NCBI GenBank assembly: GCA_910890315.1
Contig: CAJVGD010000014.1
Span: forward strand, 682,001 to 746,000
DNA length: 64,000 nt
From: Serendipita indica DSM 11827
Taxonomy: Eukaryota; Basidiomycota; Agaricomycetes; Sebacinales; Serendipitaceae
Direction: 5' to 3'
Within the stretch, counting starts at the first letter, position 1. Each line of letters opens with the position of its first letter. The notes under the pieces were generated by a model, which saw only the letters and a list, made by a program, of their open reading frames with translations, had not been told where the DNA came from and made no database searches. Positions 46,463 through 55,743 of the stretch are shown here, piece after piece. Both the position numbers and the translations under genes were made by a program.

Positions 46463-48770
46463 TCATCTAATTACAGACGCAGAAGAAGGTGCACGATAGA
46501 AGAGATTTTCTTCCTCGCGTTTGCGAACAGCCGGGTCGTCCCACTCTGAAGTGTCGATGGATCCAGGACGGGCGATAGACGTGCCGGTGATGGAGATGGA
46601 ACCCGACTTTTCGCTAGGGAGGATGCCATTGTGGAGGGATGTAGCCTCTGACTTGCGGCTGTACGCACCAGGCGGTCGTCTACTATAACCAGCGGGGGCG
46701 CGTGGGGCTGGGGGGATCATGGCCGCAGCGTTTGCAAGACTTGCGTCGTCGGTGAATGGATTCTCGAATCGTGGTGGAGTTGTCTCTGAAGAGAGTGGGC
46801 TGGGTACATTTGCGGTCGCAGTGGTTTGAATCTCTACGGAGCGTCGGAAACGTGGGGAAGTTGGAGACAAGGAAACGTCCATTCTTCGTGGTGTTAGACT
46901 GCCTAGCGAATCGTGGAGGGATCGCCAGGCGAGTGGTTGACCTGGCTGGATCGAGAGACGCTCATCTGCGACAGGGGTAAGGACTTCTTCGACGTCGGAG
47001 AGTGGGTGATAGTGGACGACTTGTGTCCATCGCTCGTCTTCGAATTCGTTTGTAGTCGAGTCGCTCTGGCGACTGGTCGGTCGATCGCCAAATGCAGAAC
47101 CGAGGGCAGACATGATATCCGAGGCACCATCTGGACGAACGACTTCGCCCACTTCTGCCACCATCGAGAGCTGTTCGCGTGTATGTGCGTGGTGTTGATA
47201 CGTCTGACTACGCGGACGACCTCTGGCAACGACTGGATCGGAATTGAGCGAATAAGCGCTACTCATGGGACTCGCAGCGTCTGAGAGACGCTCATCGTGA
47301 CCACTGCTTGAGACGTAGGACGGGTTATTGAATGGATCGGCATTGGTGGCGCCCGCCGCCGACGAGGACGCTGTCGGACCAAAGCCGGCGATCCATGCAG
47401 ACGGACTGAGTGGCTCGCCCTTTGAATTTCTCCGGGGTGACGAATCGCGACCGAGATCTGATGAGGAATCGAGCCGGACGGCTTGTTCGGTTGGGATTGG
47501 TGGTCGGACGGCGGAGAGACGTGCATGAGGCAATGGCGGATGAGCGGAGACTCTGCGTTGGACAAACGGGACAAAATCTGCAGTTATAGCACTCCCAGTC
47601 GATGAGCGTGCGCCAAAGGTGTTTCCACTCGTGGACGTGGTCGAAGCGGCCTTTGCAGGGGCAGAGGGGAGGGCAAGGACGGAGATGGGTGGGGAAGTGA
47701 TAACCTCTGGACCTGATTGCGGGGAAATCTGCCTGTCCTGTTGTGAATGGGATTTCTCCAAACGGCCGTATCCCACGGGTTCATTGACCTCTGACCAACG
47801 ATTGTGGGCAACTTGGCGCTTCCATTCGAGAAGCTCGCTACTCTGGCTGTCCCGGCGCGTTTCCGGGGATTTGTTTATACGCGCCTTTATGCGGTGAACG
47901 AGGCCAGTGAACAAGGATGTCGAGGGGAGATGTGGGCGTCGGAGAATTGGACGAGAGGAGGAGAGATTGAGGAGACCCTTTGTGCCCATTTGTCTGTTTT
48001 TATCATCAATGAGAAAGTAATTATGATGGATTTGTAGACGCACCTAACAAGATCTGCCGATGTAGTCCCTGGCTGGCGAAGGGAGAGACGCTGGAGTTGA
48101 GCATTCCGCCGTTTCTTGTAAAAGTAACTGCAAAGAGCACAGAACGAGGCCAATAAGATGACGACGACGATAACGAGTCCGGTGATAAGGCCTTCTTTGT
48201 TGGACAAGCTGGCAGAGAGGTTAGCAAATAATTTCAGCATGACCTTTGCGTACCTTTCACCGCCCGTGTTTAGGGTCCCAGACGAGTTGCCAGACGAGTC
48301 TGCGCCGTCCGATGTCCCTGCGTCGCCGGGGATGCCCGTTGCACGCGGACCAACCGTCGACGAGAGGGTAATCGTATTTGAGCCATCGACAGAGACAAAG
48401 ACGGTCGTTTGAGTGTTGATAGGGCACACATTGGAAGTAAATGTTCCCCGTCGTTGGTGCGCTACTCGCAGGGCCGTTGGGACTGAATCCGGGGCGCTAC
48501 TTTGTGAAATTGTCCATCAATAGTCCATCAGCGCGTTTCACCCACATGCACTTACCGATTAACAACAAGACTCGACGACGGAGTTGGGTGTACTTGTGAC
48601 GACAACTGGCGGCTTTGGGATGCACGAAGACTGGCTTCGAATCCCTGTACACCCGCCCAGTCGTCGAGATGAGACAAAGGAGAGTAAACAAGCTGATGGA
48701 CTTGTCTTGACGCTACAAGTCGACACAGAAACAAGAGAGAAACGAGTGTGGGGCCGGTTGGTGGATGCAT
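46463..48770 (-). CDS. Single-pass membrane protein with signal peptide and long Ser/Pro-rich cytosolic tail
   Basis: The start MHPPTGPTLVSLLFLCRLVA (48770) gives a signal-peptide-like N-terminus. After VVNR, an intron (GTAAGT...CACAAAG) joins SAPDSVPTALRVAHQ in phase. The outer part is short and contains NVCPINTQTTVFVSVDGSNT. One transmembrane helix follows (GLITGLVIVVVILLASFCAL), with a basic stop-transfer YKKRRN. The cytosolic tail of about 500 residues is disordered, with many Ser-Pro sites and the end EENLFYRAPSSASVIR at 46463. The layout resembles fungal cell-surface sensors (Mid2/WSC-like), but I see no WSC cysteine pattern, so that role is only a possibility. Family not recognised. 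Confidence 0.7.
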
Positions 48771-49635
48771 ATTGGCAAGAGGCAGGACGAGCAGCGTCAG
48801 GCTGAACTCGCTGCACTCTGTATGCTACTACGACGGGACAACGTCGACGAGGAGGAAAAAGTAAAGAGAACAAACAACAGCCGCTGCCTCGGGGATGATG
48901 GGCGGAGAAACCTCGTCCAGCGTCGACGGGAGCCCCCGAGGTTCACGACCCTTGGGTTTGGAGCTTTTTAGTCCCCGAATAATAATAATGCATTCCATTC
49001 CACTGGCGTTTATCTGTCGCCCTCGTTGTCACCCTGTCGCCGAAGGAACAGTCGCTAGCGCGCGTTGCCCACCATCCCTCCTTATTGGTCCCGTCACCTT
49101 CTAGTCGATCCTGATCCTCTACAGCCCATCCCGGTCCGGCCCTTGACACTGCATGATTCCATTTGGTCGTCGAGTTACTATAGGCGTATTCAGTGAATGA
49201 CTTAATGCCTTTACTTTGACTTCAACTCATACTCAACTAGTCCAATCACTGTCAAAACTTGTTTCGTACAAATATTCTCAGACTTTGTTTCGTACCTAGG
49301 ACATTATCCTCGCCCGCCGCCCATCACCCCCTATACAATTGCAAGAAGCTCAAGGCTCCCGATGGCATGCTCGCCTACGTTCTCAACTTCTATCCAGAGC
49401 ACACCTCATGTGCTCAAATGTCTTCTCTTATAGATTATTCCCGCCGCTTGTTCTGCCGGCACACAGCATGTGCTCGTTTTCGCCCACTCGAACATCTTGC
49501 TCACTCACATCCCCTGACGTACTGTATTGAAGCATATCAGAGGCGTACACGAATCCAATGTGCTTAAATACCACGACTGCGGCATTCGTAGCCTAACCTT
49601 GCCAACTTTGTCTGCTTCCACCCAAGCATCCCCAA
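48771..49635. other. Intergenic: upstream region of the secreted peptide gene
   Basis: 865 bp between the divergent membrane-protein and peptide genes. No convincing exon is seen. A pair of similar dyad elements lies at 49397-49415 and 49459-49475, and a weak TATA-like TTAAATA at about 49564. Open frames at 49259-49567 overlap these and lack a signal peptide or domain. Confidence 0.5.
49397..49475. repeat. Two copies of a GCACAC..CATGTGCTC dyad spaced 60 bp apart
   Basis: The first copy (49397-49415) is GAGCACA-CCTCA-TGTGCTC, a perfect 7-bp inverted repeat. The second (49459-49475) is GCACA-CAGCA-TGTGC plus TC. Matching positions are 60 bp apart, about 160-240 bp upstream of the peptide gene's ATG. 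They could be sites for a dimeric transcription factor. Confidence 0.45.
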
Positions 49636-49875
49636 ATGCGAACCAATCTCTTCACTCTGGCTTTCCTGGCCCTCTCGGCCGTCGCACTTGCGCTCCCCAT
49701 CGTACGTCGACTGCCACCCAACGAAAGGGGGAAACACTGACGGCTTTGCCAGGACAAGGATATCAACGCCTTACCCGGCCCAGGTAAACGCACTGATGGC
49801 GACATTGAAGGTTTACCTGGACCAGGAAAGCGTGCTGATGGTGACATCGAGGGTCTCCCAGGACCGGGCAAGTAA
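49636..49875 (+). CDS. Secreted repeat-peptide precursor with Kex2 (KR) processing sites
   Basis: Two exons (49636-49701 and 49753-49872, stop at 49873-49875) encode only 62 residues. The first is exactly a signal peptide, MRTNLFTLAFLALSAVALA, ending LPI. The second is three repeats: DKDINALPGPGKR, TDGDIEGLPGPGKR and ADGDIEGLPGPGK. The dibasic KR after repeats 1 and 2 matches the Golgi protease Kex2, and the last repeat ends at a lone Lys. Predicted products are about 12-residue acidic peptides ending LPGPG after Lys/Arg trimming. Repeats 2 and 3 share an identical DGDIEGLPGPGK but differ silently in 7 of 12 codons. There are no cysteines and no C-terminal CaaX box, so it is not a lipidated mating pheromone. 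It fits the broad class of fungal Kex2-processed repeat proteins. Function unknown. Confidence 0.78.
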
Positions 49876-50145
49876 TCCGCAAGTCCCCCCCTATATGACC
49901 GCGTGGCCCTTGCGCTGATGATAAACGTAGATCATCGTGAAGAGAGTCATCAAGGGTTATCCTTCTTGTCTCTAGATGCAAGACCGAATGGCCAATTGCC
50001 CCCTATCAGTTGCTTACTTTCGTAGAATTTTCACTGGCCCCCCACACTCGTTTATTTCAGACTTTTGTTTTACCTCCGGACGCTGAATCCATGTTATGAT
50101 CTTTGAGATAATCAGGGGGGCCATCGCCTCTTAGAGCCTACCAAG

Positions 50146-51060
50146 ATGCCCAACCCAACCACAGCCTGGTCCCTGTCACAGCAGCAGCGCTCAAGAGGGG
50201 TACTAACGTCGGAGAGAATATCTCCTCAACCAAGTCGTGGGCATTCGCCCAATCTGCGGTCATCCAAACTGCCTGGCCAGCCGCAAGCGTCTTCTACGTC
50301 CTCATCGCCCGAAGTTTTGCAGCTCCAAAAGATTATCACACAACTCCAGCAATCTGCTTCGACTAAACCAGGTGCAAACGTAAACATTGGCGGTGCGAAA
50401 GACCGTGTCGAGCAAGGTTGCTTCTGTCTTGCGCAAACGCACAAGTTGTCGCCATATACGCCGTTATGTGTATCATGTGGCCTCATCTTATATGAACTTC
50501 ATCCGCCGTATCGAAACTGTCCCTTTACACCATGCGGTCAACCGTTGCTCACGCCCCAGGCTCGCACGGTACTCATCCAGACGCTAAATGACAAAATTGT
50601 AGCGATGATAGAGGCAGAGGAGATGAAGAGGAGAAGGGAAGAGGAAGAACGTAGACAGGCGGCGGGTGCGTTTCCTATGCTCGCGCCTTCGTCTTCCCTC
50701 CACGTTCCTGGCACAAGTGGGAAACCCAGGACACCACCACCACCATCGTCAAATACCCCACACAAGGTGTTATCCTTGACGCAAAAGGGTGCCGTACTCA
50801 CCACGACGGTACGGAAAACGACGCCGACTCCCTCTGCCCAAGGCACAAAGGGTGATCCAAAGCCAGTCGTGCAGAGGGTGCCTATGCCACCAGAGGAGCC
50901 TGTGAGCTTTAAACCAAAGGAGAACATGGCGCCATGGGAGAGTCTTCGATTCCCTCGGATCATCTACGAGCCTCCGCCGCCCCCTGCAAACCCACGTCAA
51001 CCTACGAAACGACAGAAAAAGGGTCAAAAGAAGGATAATATAGAGGCGTCTGATCCCTAA
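50146..51060 (+). CDS. ASC-1/TRIP4-type zinc-finger protein
   Basis: A single exon of 304 residues from MPNPTTAWSLSQQQRSRGVL. The zinc-binding module is at about residues 92-134: GCFCLAQTHKLSPYTPLC, VSCGLILYELHPPYRNCPF, CGQPLL. The Cys/His spacing matches the C2HC5 finger of activating signal cointegrator 1 (TRIP4), a component of the ASC-1 complex acting in transcription and ribosome-quality control. A basic helical stretch (MKRRREEEERRQAA) and a Pro-rich tail follow, with a Lys-rich end (KRQKKGQKKDNIEASDP). The ASCH domain of animal TRIP4 is not seen, as is common in fungal forms. Confidence 0.8.
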   Translation: MPNPTTAWSLSQQQRSRGVLTSERISPQPSRGHSPNLRSSKLPGQPQASSTSSSPEVLQLQKIITQLQQSASTKPGANVNIGGAKDRVEQGCFCLAQTHKLSPYTPLCVSCGLILYELHPPYRNCPFTPCGQPLLTPQARTVLIQTLNDKIVAMIEAEEMKRRREEEERRQAAGAFPMLAPSSSLHVPGTSGKPRTPPPPSSNTPHKVLSLTQKGAVLTTTVRKTTPTPSAQGTKGDPKPVVQRVPMPPEEPVSFKPKENMAPWESLRFPRIIYEPPPPPANPRQPTKRQKKGQKKDNIEASDP

Positions 51061-51069
51061 TCTACACTA

Positions 51070-51750
51070 CTAATGCCCAACTCTATCCATACCCAATCGC
51101 GCACGGATTTCATCGTCGACTTCGATAACCTCTTCCTTGTACTCGCCATCCAACTCTTCTTGAACTTTGGCTTCCATCTCTGCCCGTTTCTCACTACTCT
51201 CCGCACCTTCGTCGAGGTATCCCTTCCATCTCCTCACGTCCTCTGTGATATCTTTGATATCGCAAATCCATTCTTCTATCCACTGCTTGTTCAGATCACC
51301 AGAGATGCCAAGTTGTAGCGATCTGTAGTCCAATCGTCCAAGTCGGATGCTCCTCTCTGGGTCCCACTGTACGCGAACCGCTTTACTTCCATTGACATTC
51401 ATTCCCGGTCCCGAGGTCGGTACAGCGCTCTTTAGTAGCGTGAGGAAACCCTCAAACTTCATAGTGATTTGGAGAATGTGCGATTGATTCTTGTCCTTGA
51501 AACTCCAGCCAGCTCGATACATGCCTGTTCGAGTCAGTTCGTTGGTATTTTAGGAATTAAGGGCCATACACCAATAAAAAGAGGGTTTGATCCATGTCAT
51601 GCGTGTCATGGAAAAGGCGTCCGAGGCGTTGAGGCGTTGATGCTCGACTGCGGCACTTGCTATCTTGGCATTGTACGCCTGGTACACGATAATCGTATCA
51701 GGTGTGGGTCTCCTAGCGCGTATCTGCTTGTATGGTACCCGCGAGGTCAT
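51070..51750 (-). CDS. DUF4291-domain protein
   Basis: Two exons. MTSRVPYKQIRARRPTPDTI (start 51750) continues as VYQAYNAKIASAAVEHQRLN and MTRMTWIKPSFYW. It then splices (GTATGG...CGAACAG) to CMYRAGWSFKDKNQSHILQI. The signature [RMTWIKPSF-W-MYR-GW] and the opening IR.......T.VYQAY are those of DUF4291, a family known mostly from bacteria but also present in fungi. The second exon adds QWDPERSIRLGRLDYRSLQL and an acidic C-terminus ending at 51070. No biochemical role is established that I can cite. It ends close to the 3' end of the convergent zinc-finger gene (9 bp between stops). Confidence 0.85.
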
Positions 51751-51858
51751 CTCGAAATGTCGTAGGGTTCAAAGTAGCGTTGGCGCCGACCGTCTCGTCG
51801 CCCGACTCAGGATTATGATGACTCATACAGTTCCTTGGCATTTGTATTGCTACGCTTT

Positions 51859-53759
51859 TTACATAAACTCCTTTGGACGAGTAGCTGGGTCACCTCCAGC
51901 TGTGTCGTACACCAGACCGGCCACCTTGAACGCGAGTTCTAACAAACGTCGTCAGCATGCATACCAAGGTAAATCGAACAGACATACCATCAGCTTCTGC
52001 CTTGTGCGCCGCCTCTGCATACACCCTCACGACATCCTCTGTCCCACTCGGACGCACAAACGCGCGTCCCTGACTATACCTCTTCATCAACTCGTCAAGT
52101 TTCTTCTGTAGACCCTCTGGCTCGACCAACTTTCGCTCCGCATCCGTCGTTTTGAACGCGTTACGGTCCTTGACGCTCACTTTGACCAGCCTATTGGGTA
52201 AATCAGTGTAGAGCGCGTCCCATTCGGCGCCGCCGTAGCCCTTGTGCGCGAGGACGGTTTCGACAAGGAGCATGTCCGAGAGGGCGTCACCGACGGTCTG
52301 GTTGATGAGTTCTGTGAGGGCGAGGAGGTTGTTCAGGGCCGTTTGTTGGGCTGGTGTATGTGGTTCGTGTGCCTTGATTAGGTGCAGTGCGTTTGAGGAG
52401 AAGAGAACAGTTCCGTGCCCGTTTGCTTCAAAGTAGACACCGATAGAGTATCGTTCTGCTGCGTGGTGCAAATGTTTGACACCAGTAGGTACACATTGGA
52501 CTGGCATGCGCTATATCAAAGGTAAGACGTTGAGCCGCATCGGTTGGGGGTGTTCACCTGGGTGAGATAGTCTGTCGATGCACCGTTTGCATAGGCAGTC
52601 TGGACGACGCCGACGGGCATACGCTCCGCAGGGATACCAGCCGCGTTCACCAGTTCGACCAGGAAGCCAGCAACAAGACCAGCAATCTTGTCGCCGTCGA
52701 GCATCCTAAAGGCACCCGTTTTGTCAAGATAGTAATACATGAGTCGATCCGCATCTCCGTCCAGCGAACAAGCACGTTGGTTGGGCTTGAGGAGTGGCGC
52801 CATGGACGGTGGCAACTTTTGTTGCGTCTTGACAAAGTCTGCACCACATCCCTTGTTGAGTACACCCAGCTTATTGATGCTCGTGTTGACGGGGATGAGT
52901 TTGATGTAGCCTTCGAGGTGCTTGGCTAGTTCTTCTGTAGCAGGATACCCGACGCCGTTTGCACAATCGATTAGCAATTCGCCTGATACGGATCCGTGGT
53001 GTTCATTCAGGGGTTTCTACAAGATGGTTGGCGAACCGGCGGTGAACGTAGAATAGGAACCTACCACCAGCGCCTTGAATGCTGCAGAGAGCTTTTCAAA
53101 GTATCCCTTGGGAGTGGGTTCACCGTATGCTTCTGGTGTACCCTGCGTATTCTTGCATCGCACAAGATAGTGCAAGATGGGGGTCGTGAGGACGCCTTCG
53201 TCCGTGTACGACGTCGGGGCGCCTGGAGCTGCCTGGAGGCCGTCTACGAGCGAGGCGACAAGTTCTGGGCCAGATGGGCGGGTATCTCTGGCGTAGATGA
53301 CGTTGGCCGGTTTCGAAATATCAATGTGCAAGGCTTCGACCATGTGTTGGATCTTTTGTTCGAGATCTTCTGCGGACTGGCAATTGGCAAGTGATGTTGC
53401 ATATCCTTCCCATGCTTGCTCAAGCATCTCTCCTCTGGGATCGACGAGCTTGACCCCGTTATCCTGCAAGGGTAAGGACAATGCGACGCAGCCAAGGTGC
53501 TCTGACCTCTTCTGGATTGTGAGATGCAGTGACCATGACGCCAATCACCCGGCTATCGAGCTTCTTGCTCCTGAGGGCGGCGACAATGCCCACTGTGAAC
53601 ATGACTGGGTCCAATCTGTCTGCTCTAGAGGAGTATAAGGAGACATAGGATATCATAGAATTGTTATTACTTCATCCTGAAACCTGCTGTCCCATATTGA
53701 AACGGAACGTTGATGGGTTTAAGGTGGCGATTGGCGAGATTCGTAAACGTGCTGGTCAT
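51859..53759 (-). CDS. PCM1: Phosphoacetylglucosamine mutase
   Basis: It converts GlcNAc-6-phosphate to GlcNAc-1-phosphate for UDP-GlcNAc, feeding chitin, N-glycans and GPI anchors. [20 protein letters not shown] (start 53759) leads through the QYGTAGFR motif, the phosphoserine loop [26 protein letters not shown], the metal-binding [14 protein letters not shown], the sugar-binding [14 protein letters not shown] and the phosphate-binding [16 protein letters not shown]. It ends [12 protein letters not shown] at 51859. All catalytic motifs are intact. At least five introns were read, and length (about 550 residues) is normal. This is a housekeeping wall-precursor enzyme. Confidence 0.95.
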
Positions 53760-54236
53760 GATGTCTCAAAGGGATTGATAGCACTTGAAATAGTCCAGTA
53801 ATTTGTGGTTTTGAGTGATCTAAGAATGTGGTAGGGCCCAAGAACGAACGGCATGTTTGCCGAGATGGGAAACTCTGAGCTTTTACATCTAATAATTGTA
53901 CTATATATGTGATTATATAATGCCTGTACTATCTTTCGCCTCATATATACTTCTCCTGAGAAGATGATAGCGGAGGTACCCTGAATCGTTATAAACATAT
54001 CAAATGTATTATAATTCTGTCATGTCCGATTGTTGTTCTGTCGGCGGCGGCCCATTAGATTGATGGCAACCATTCAGACTTTGCGCCCCAGTCTCTTGTT
54101 CTCCCCCTCGTCGGTCCTCTCTGCTAGGCTTGTCCTGCATTTCTTTCCTTTCTTTCCTTCTTCATCTACTCTCTACTTGACAAAGCTCCCAGCAGCTCAA
54201 TTTTCACGCTAATTCTTCAGACACAAGCAGCCCACC
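53760..54236. other. Intergenic: divergent promoters; pyrimidine-rich leader before 54237
   Basis: 477 bp. An AT-rich stretch lies at about 53880-54010 and a CT-rich tract (CTTTCCTTTCTTTCCTTC) at about 54140-54160, typical of highly expressed fungal promoters. No exon is supported. Confidence 0.5.
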
Positions 54237-55460
54237 ATGTTTGCTACCACCGGAGCTCAGGCAGTCGCCCTTTTCGCAGTCCTATCTTCTACTGCTGTCA
54301 ATGCATTCTCTCCGAGCTTTTCTACGCCGAGACAATGCGACTCGCTCAAGATTACCTGGTCCTCGATGCAACTCCCACCGTCCACCCACGGCCTCACCGA
54401 GTTTACAATGAGCCTGGTCCCTCTCGACGATCCAAAGCATCATACTCCGTCCCCTTATATGCTCACTGTGCCCTGCACGATGCTCGATGAAGAGGGCGCC
54501 CTCGAGGTCCCCGCTCTCCCATTCAGAGCAGGCACACAGTTTTTCGCCTCGGCAAATTTCCCAGGAGCATCCGGTCCAGTGCGTAGAATGGTCTCCGACG
54601 TCTTTACCGTCGAGCACTCTACCGACACAAGCTGCCTCGACACGGCGGTGCCGCCAAATGCCAAGAGACCCCGTGTCAAGACGTTTGGAAAGCGTCAAGT
54701 CAACGTTATTGGCGCTACAAGTGTTGGTGCATCCGCTTCTGCTACACCGTCTCCAGCTAGCTCGTCCGCCGCTGCCGGTGCTCCGATCAATGTGATTGGT
54801 GTCGGCATCATTTCGAGCGGCGCAGCAGGAGATAGCTCACAAGTTGCCTCGTCTACTAGCGAGGCGTCAACATCGTCAGCTTCCGCCCCAGCTGCAAGCT
54901 CCTCGAGCGGTGCAGTGCCTCCCATCCGTGTGATTGGATCGTCCAATATCCCTGCCACGGGTGGCGGCAATGCAGATACACCTGCAAACGCAGCTCCTGC
55001 TCCTCCGGCTGCATCGTCTACGGGGCCTGTTCCACCGATCAACGTCGTGGGTCCTGGTGTCATTCCTGCAGACGGCGCTTCATCCAGCTCTGCCAGCGCG
55101 ACCACCACCACGGCATCAGAGGGAGCACCAACAACGATTACAGTTGACAATGGAACCGTCGTCACCCCCACAGAGACTTCAACCCCTTGCACCGAAACTT
55201 CGACGGCATCCACCACGACAATGGCGATGGAGACACCGACATATGGAAATGACGACGATTCTGAAGAAGTTCCATGCGAGGACGAGGAGAACCCTAGCAG
55301 CACTGGGTACCCCGGAAAGCCAGCTACGACGACGCGCGCTGCTGGAGCCTTCAATACCGAGGTTGTCCAATATGGCTCGTTTGACGACATGGTCAACGCA
55401 GCTAACTCGGCCTTTCACGCATGGAACCCTTACAAGCCTGCGTATACGCCCTCGGCGTGA
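54237..55460 (+). CDS. Secreted Ser/Thr/Ala-rich protein with N-terminal Cys/Trp beta domain and spaced NVIG motifs
   Basis: A single exon of 407 residues. A signal peptide (MFATTGAQAVALFAVLSSTA) leads to a folded N-terminal domain of about 125 residues, with CDSLKITWSSM, a second Cys (LTVPCTM) and FRAGTQFFASANFPG. This resembles the small secreted beta-domain common in agaricomycete wall proteins. A dibasic site follows (KTFGKRQVNVIG). A long low-complexity region then carries four spaced variants of the same motif: VNVIGATS, INVIGVGI, IRVIGSSN, INVVGPGV. The rest is Ser/Thr/Ala/Pro (likely O-mannosylated). No GPI-anchor signal is clear at the end, YKPAYTPSA. Probably a cell-wall or secreted protein of unknown function. 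Confidence 0.8.
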   Translation: MFATTGAQAVALFAVLSSTAVNAFSPSFSTPRQCDSLKITWSSMQLPPSTHGLTEFTMSLVPLDDPKHHTPSPYMLTVPCTMLDEEGALEVPALPFRAGTQFFASANFPGASGPVRRMVSDVFTVEHSTDTSCLDTAVPPNAKRPRVKTFGKRQVNVIGATSVGASASATPSPASSSAAAGAPINVIGVGIISSGAAGDSSQVASSTSEASTSSASAPAASSSSGAVPPIRVIGSSNIPATGGGNADTPANAAPAPPAASSTGPVPPINVVGPGVIPADGASSSSASATTTTASEGAPTTITVDNGTVVTPTETSTPCTETSTASTTTMAMETPTYGNDDDSEEVPCEDEENPSSTGYPGKPATTTRAAGAFNTEVVQYGSFDDMVNAANSAFHAWNPYKPAYTPSA

Positions 55461-55743
55461 AGGCCTTGCCCTGCCCCTGCGAGCTAGATCTCCGCTTCAG
55501 CATTTTTGACTGATCTGTATTACCCAACCGCCGTGTTTTGCAAATCTTGCACCGGCTTGACTTTCTTTTCTTTGGTCCCGACGCAACCGACTCCATGCAG
55601 AGAGTCGACAGGTATTGATGTACCTATTATCCATGTTGTTGTGCAACAGGAATCTTCAGGAAAACTGATTCGTAAAACTCTAAGATGTATTCGAGAGTCC
55701 GTAAGGTATAAATGGCATGCGATCTAGGTAAGAGGGTCGATCC

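Noticed and set aside
46756-47528. Plus-strand open frames over 46756-47528
   Set aside because: They are antisense to the disordered tail of the single-pass membrane protein, with no domain, start context or splice signals.
49259-49567. 102-codon frame just upstream of the peptide precursor
   Set aside because: It overlaps the dyad elements and lacks a signal peptide, domain or matching splice sites. It is more likely promoter or 5' UTR.
49636-49875. Basidiomycete mating pheromone precursor
   Set aside because: There is no C-terminal CaaX box, a signal peptide is present (farnesylated pheromones lack one), and no receptor gene lies nearby.
49636-49875. Dikaritin-type RiPP cluster
   Set aside because: The repeat core has no Tyr, and no UstY-like (DUF3328), methyltransferase or tyrosinase gene is seen within the window.
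54695-55396. 233-codon minus-strand frame inside the secreted Ser/Thr-rich gene
   Set aside because: It mirrors the low-complexity Ser/Thr/Ala repeats of the sense gene, and no start or domain support is seen.
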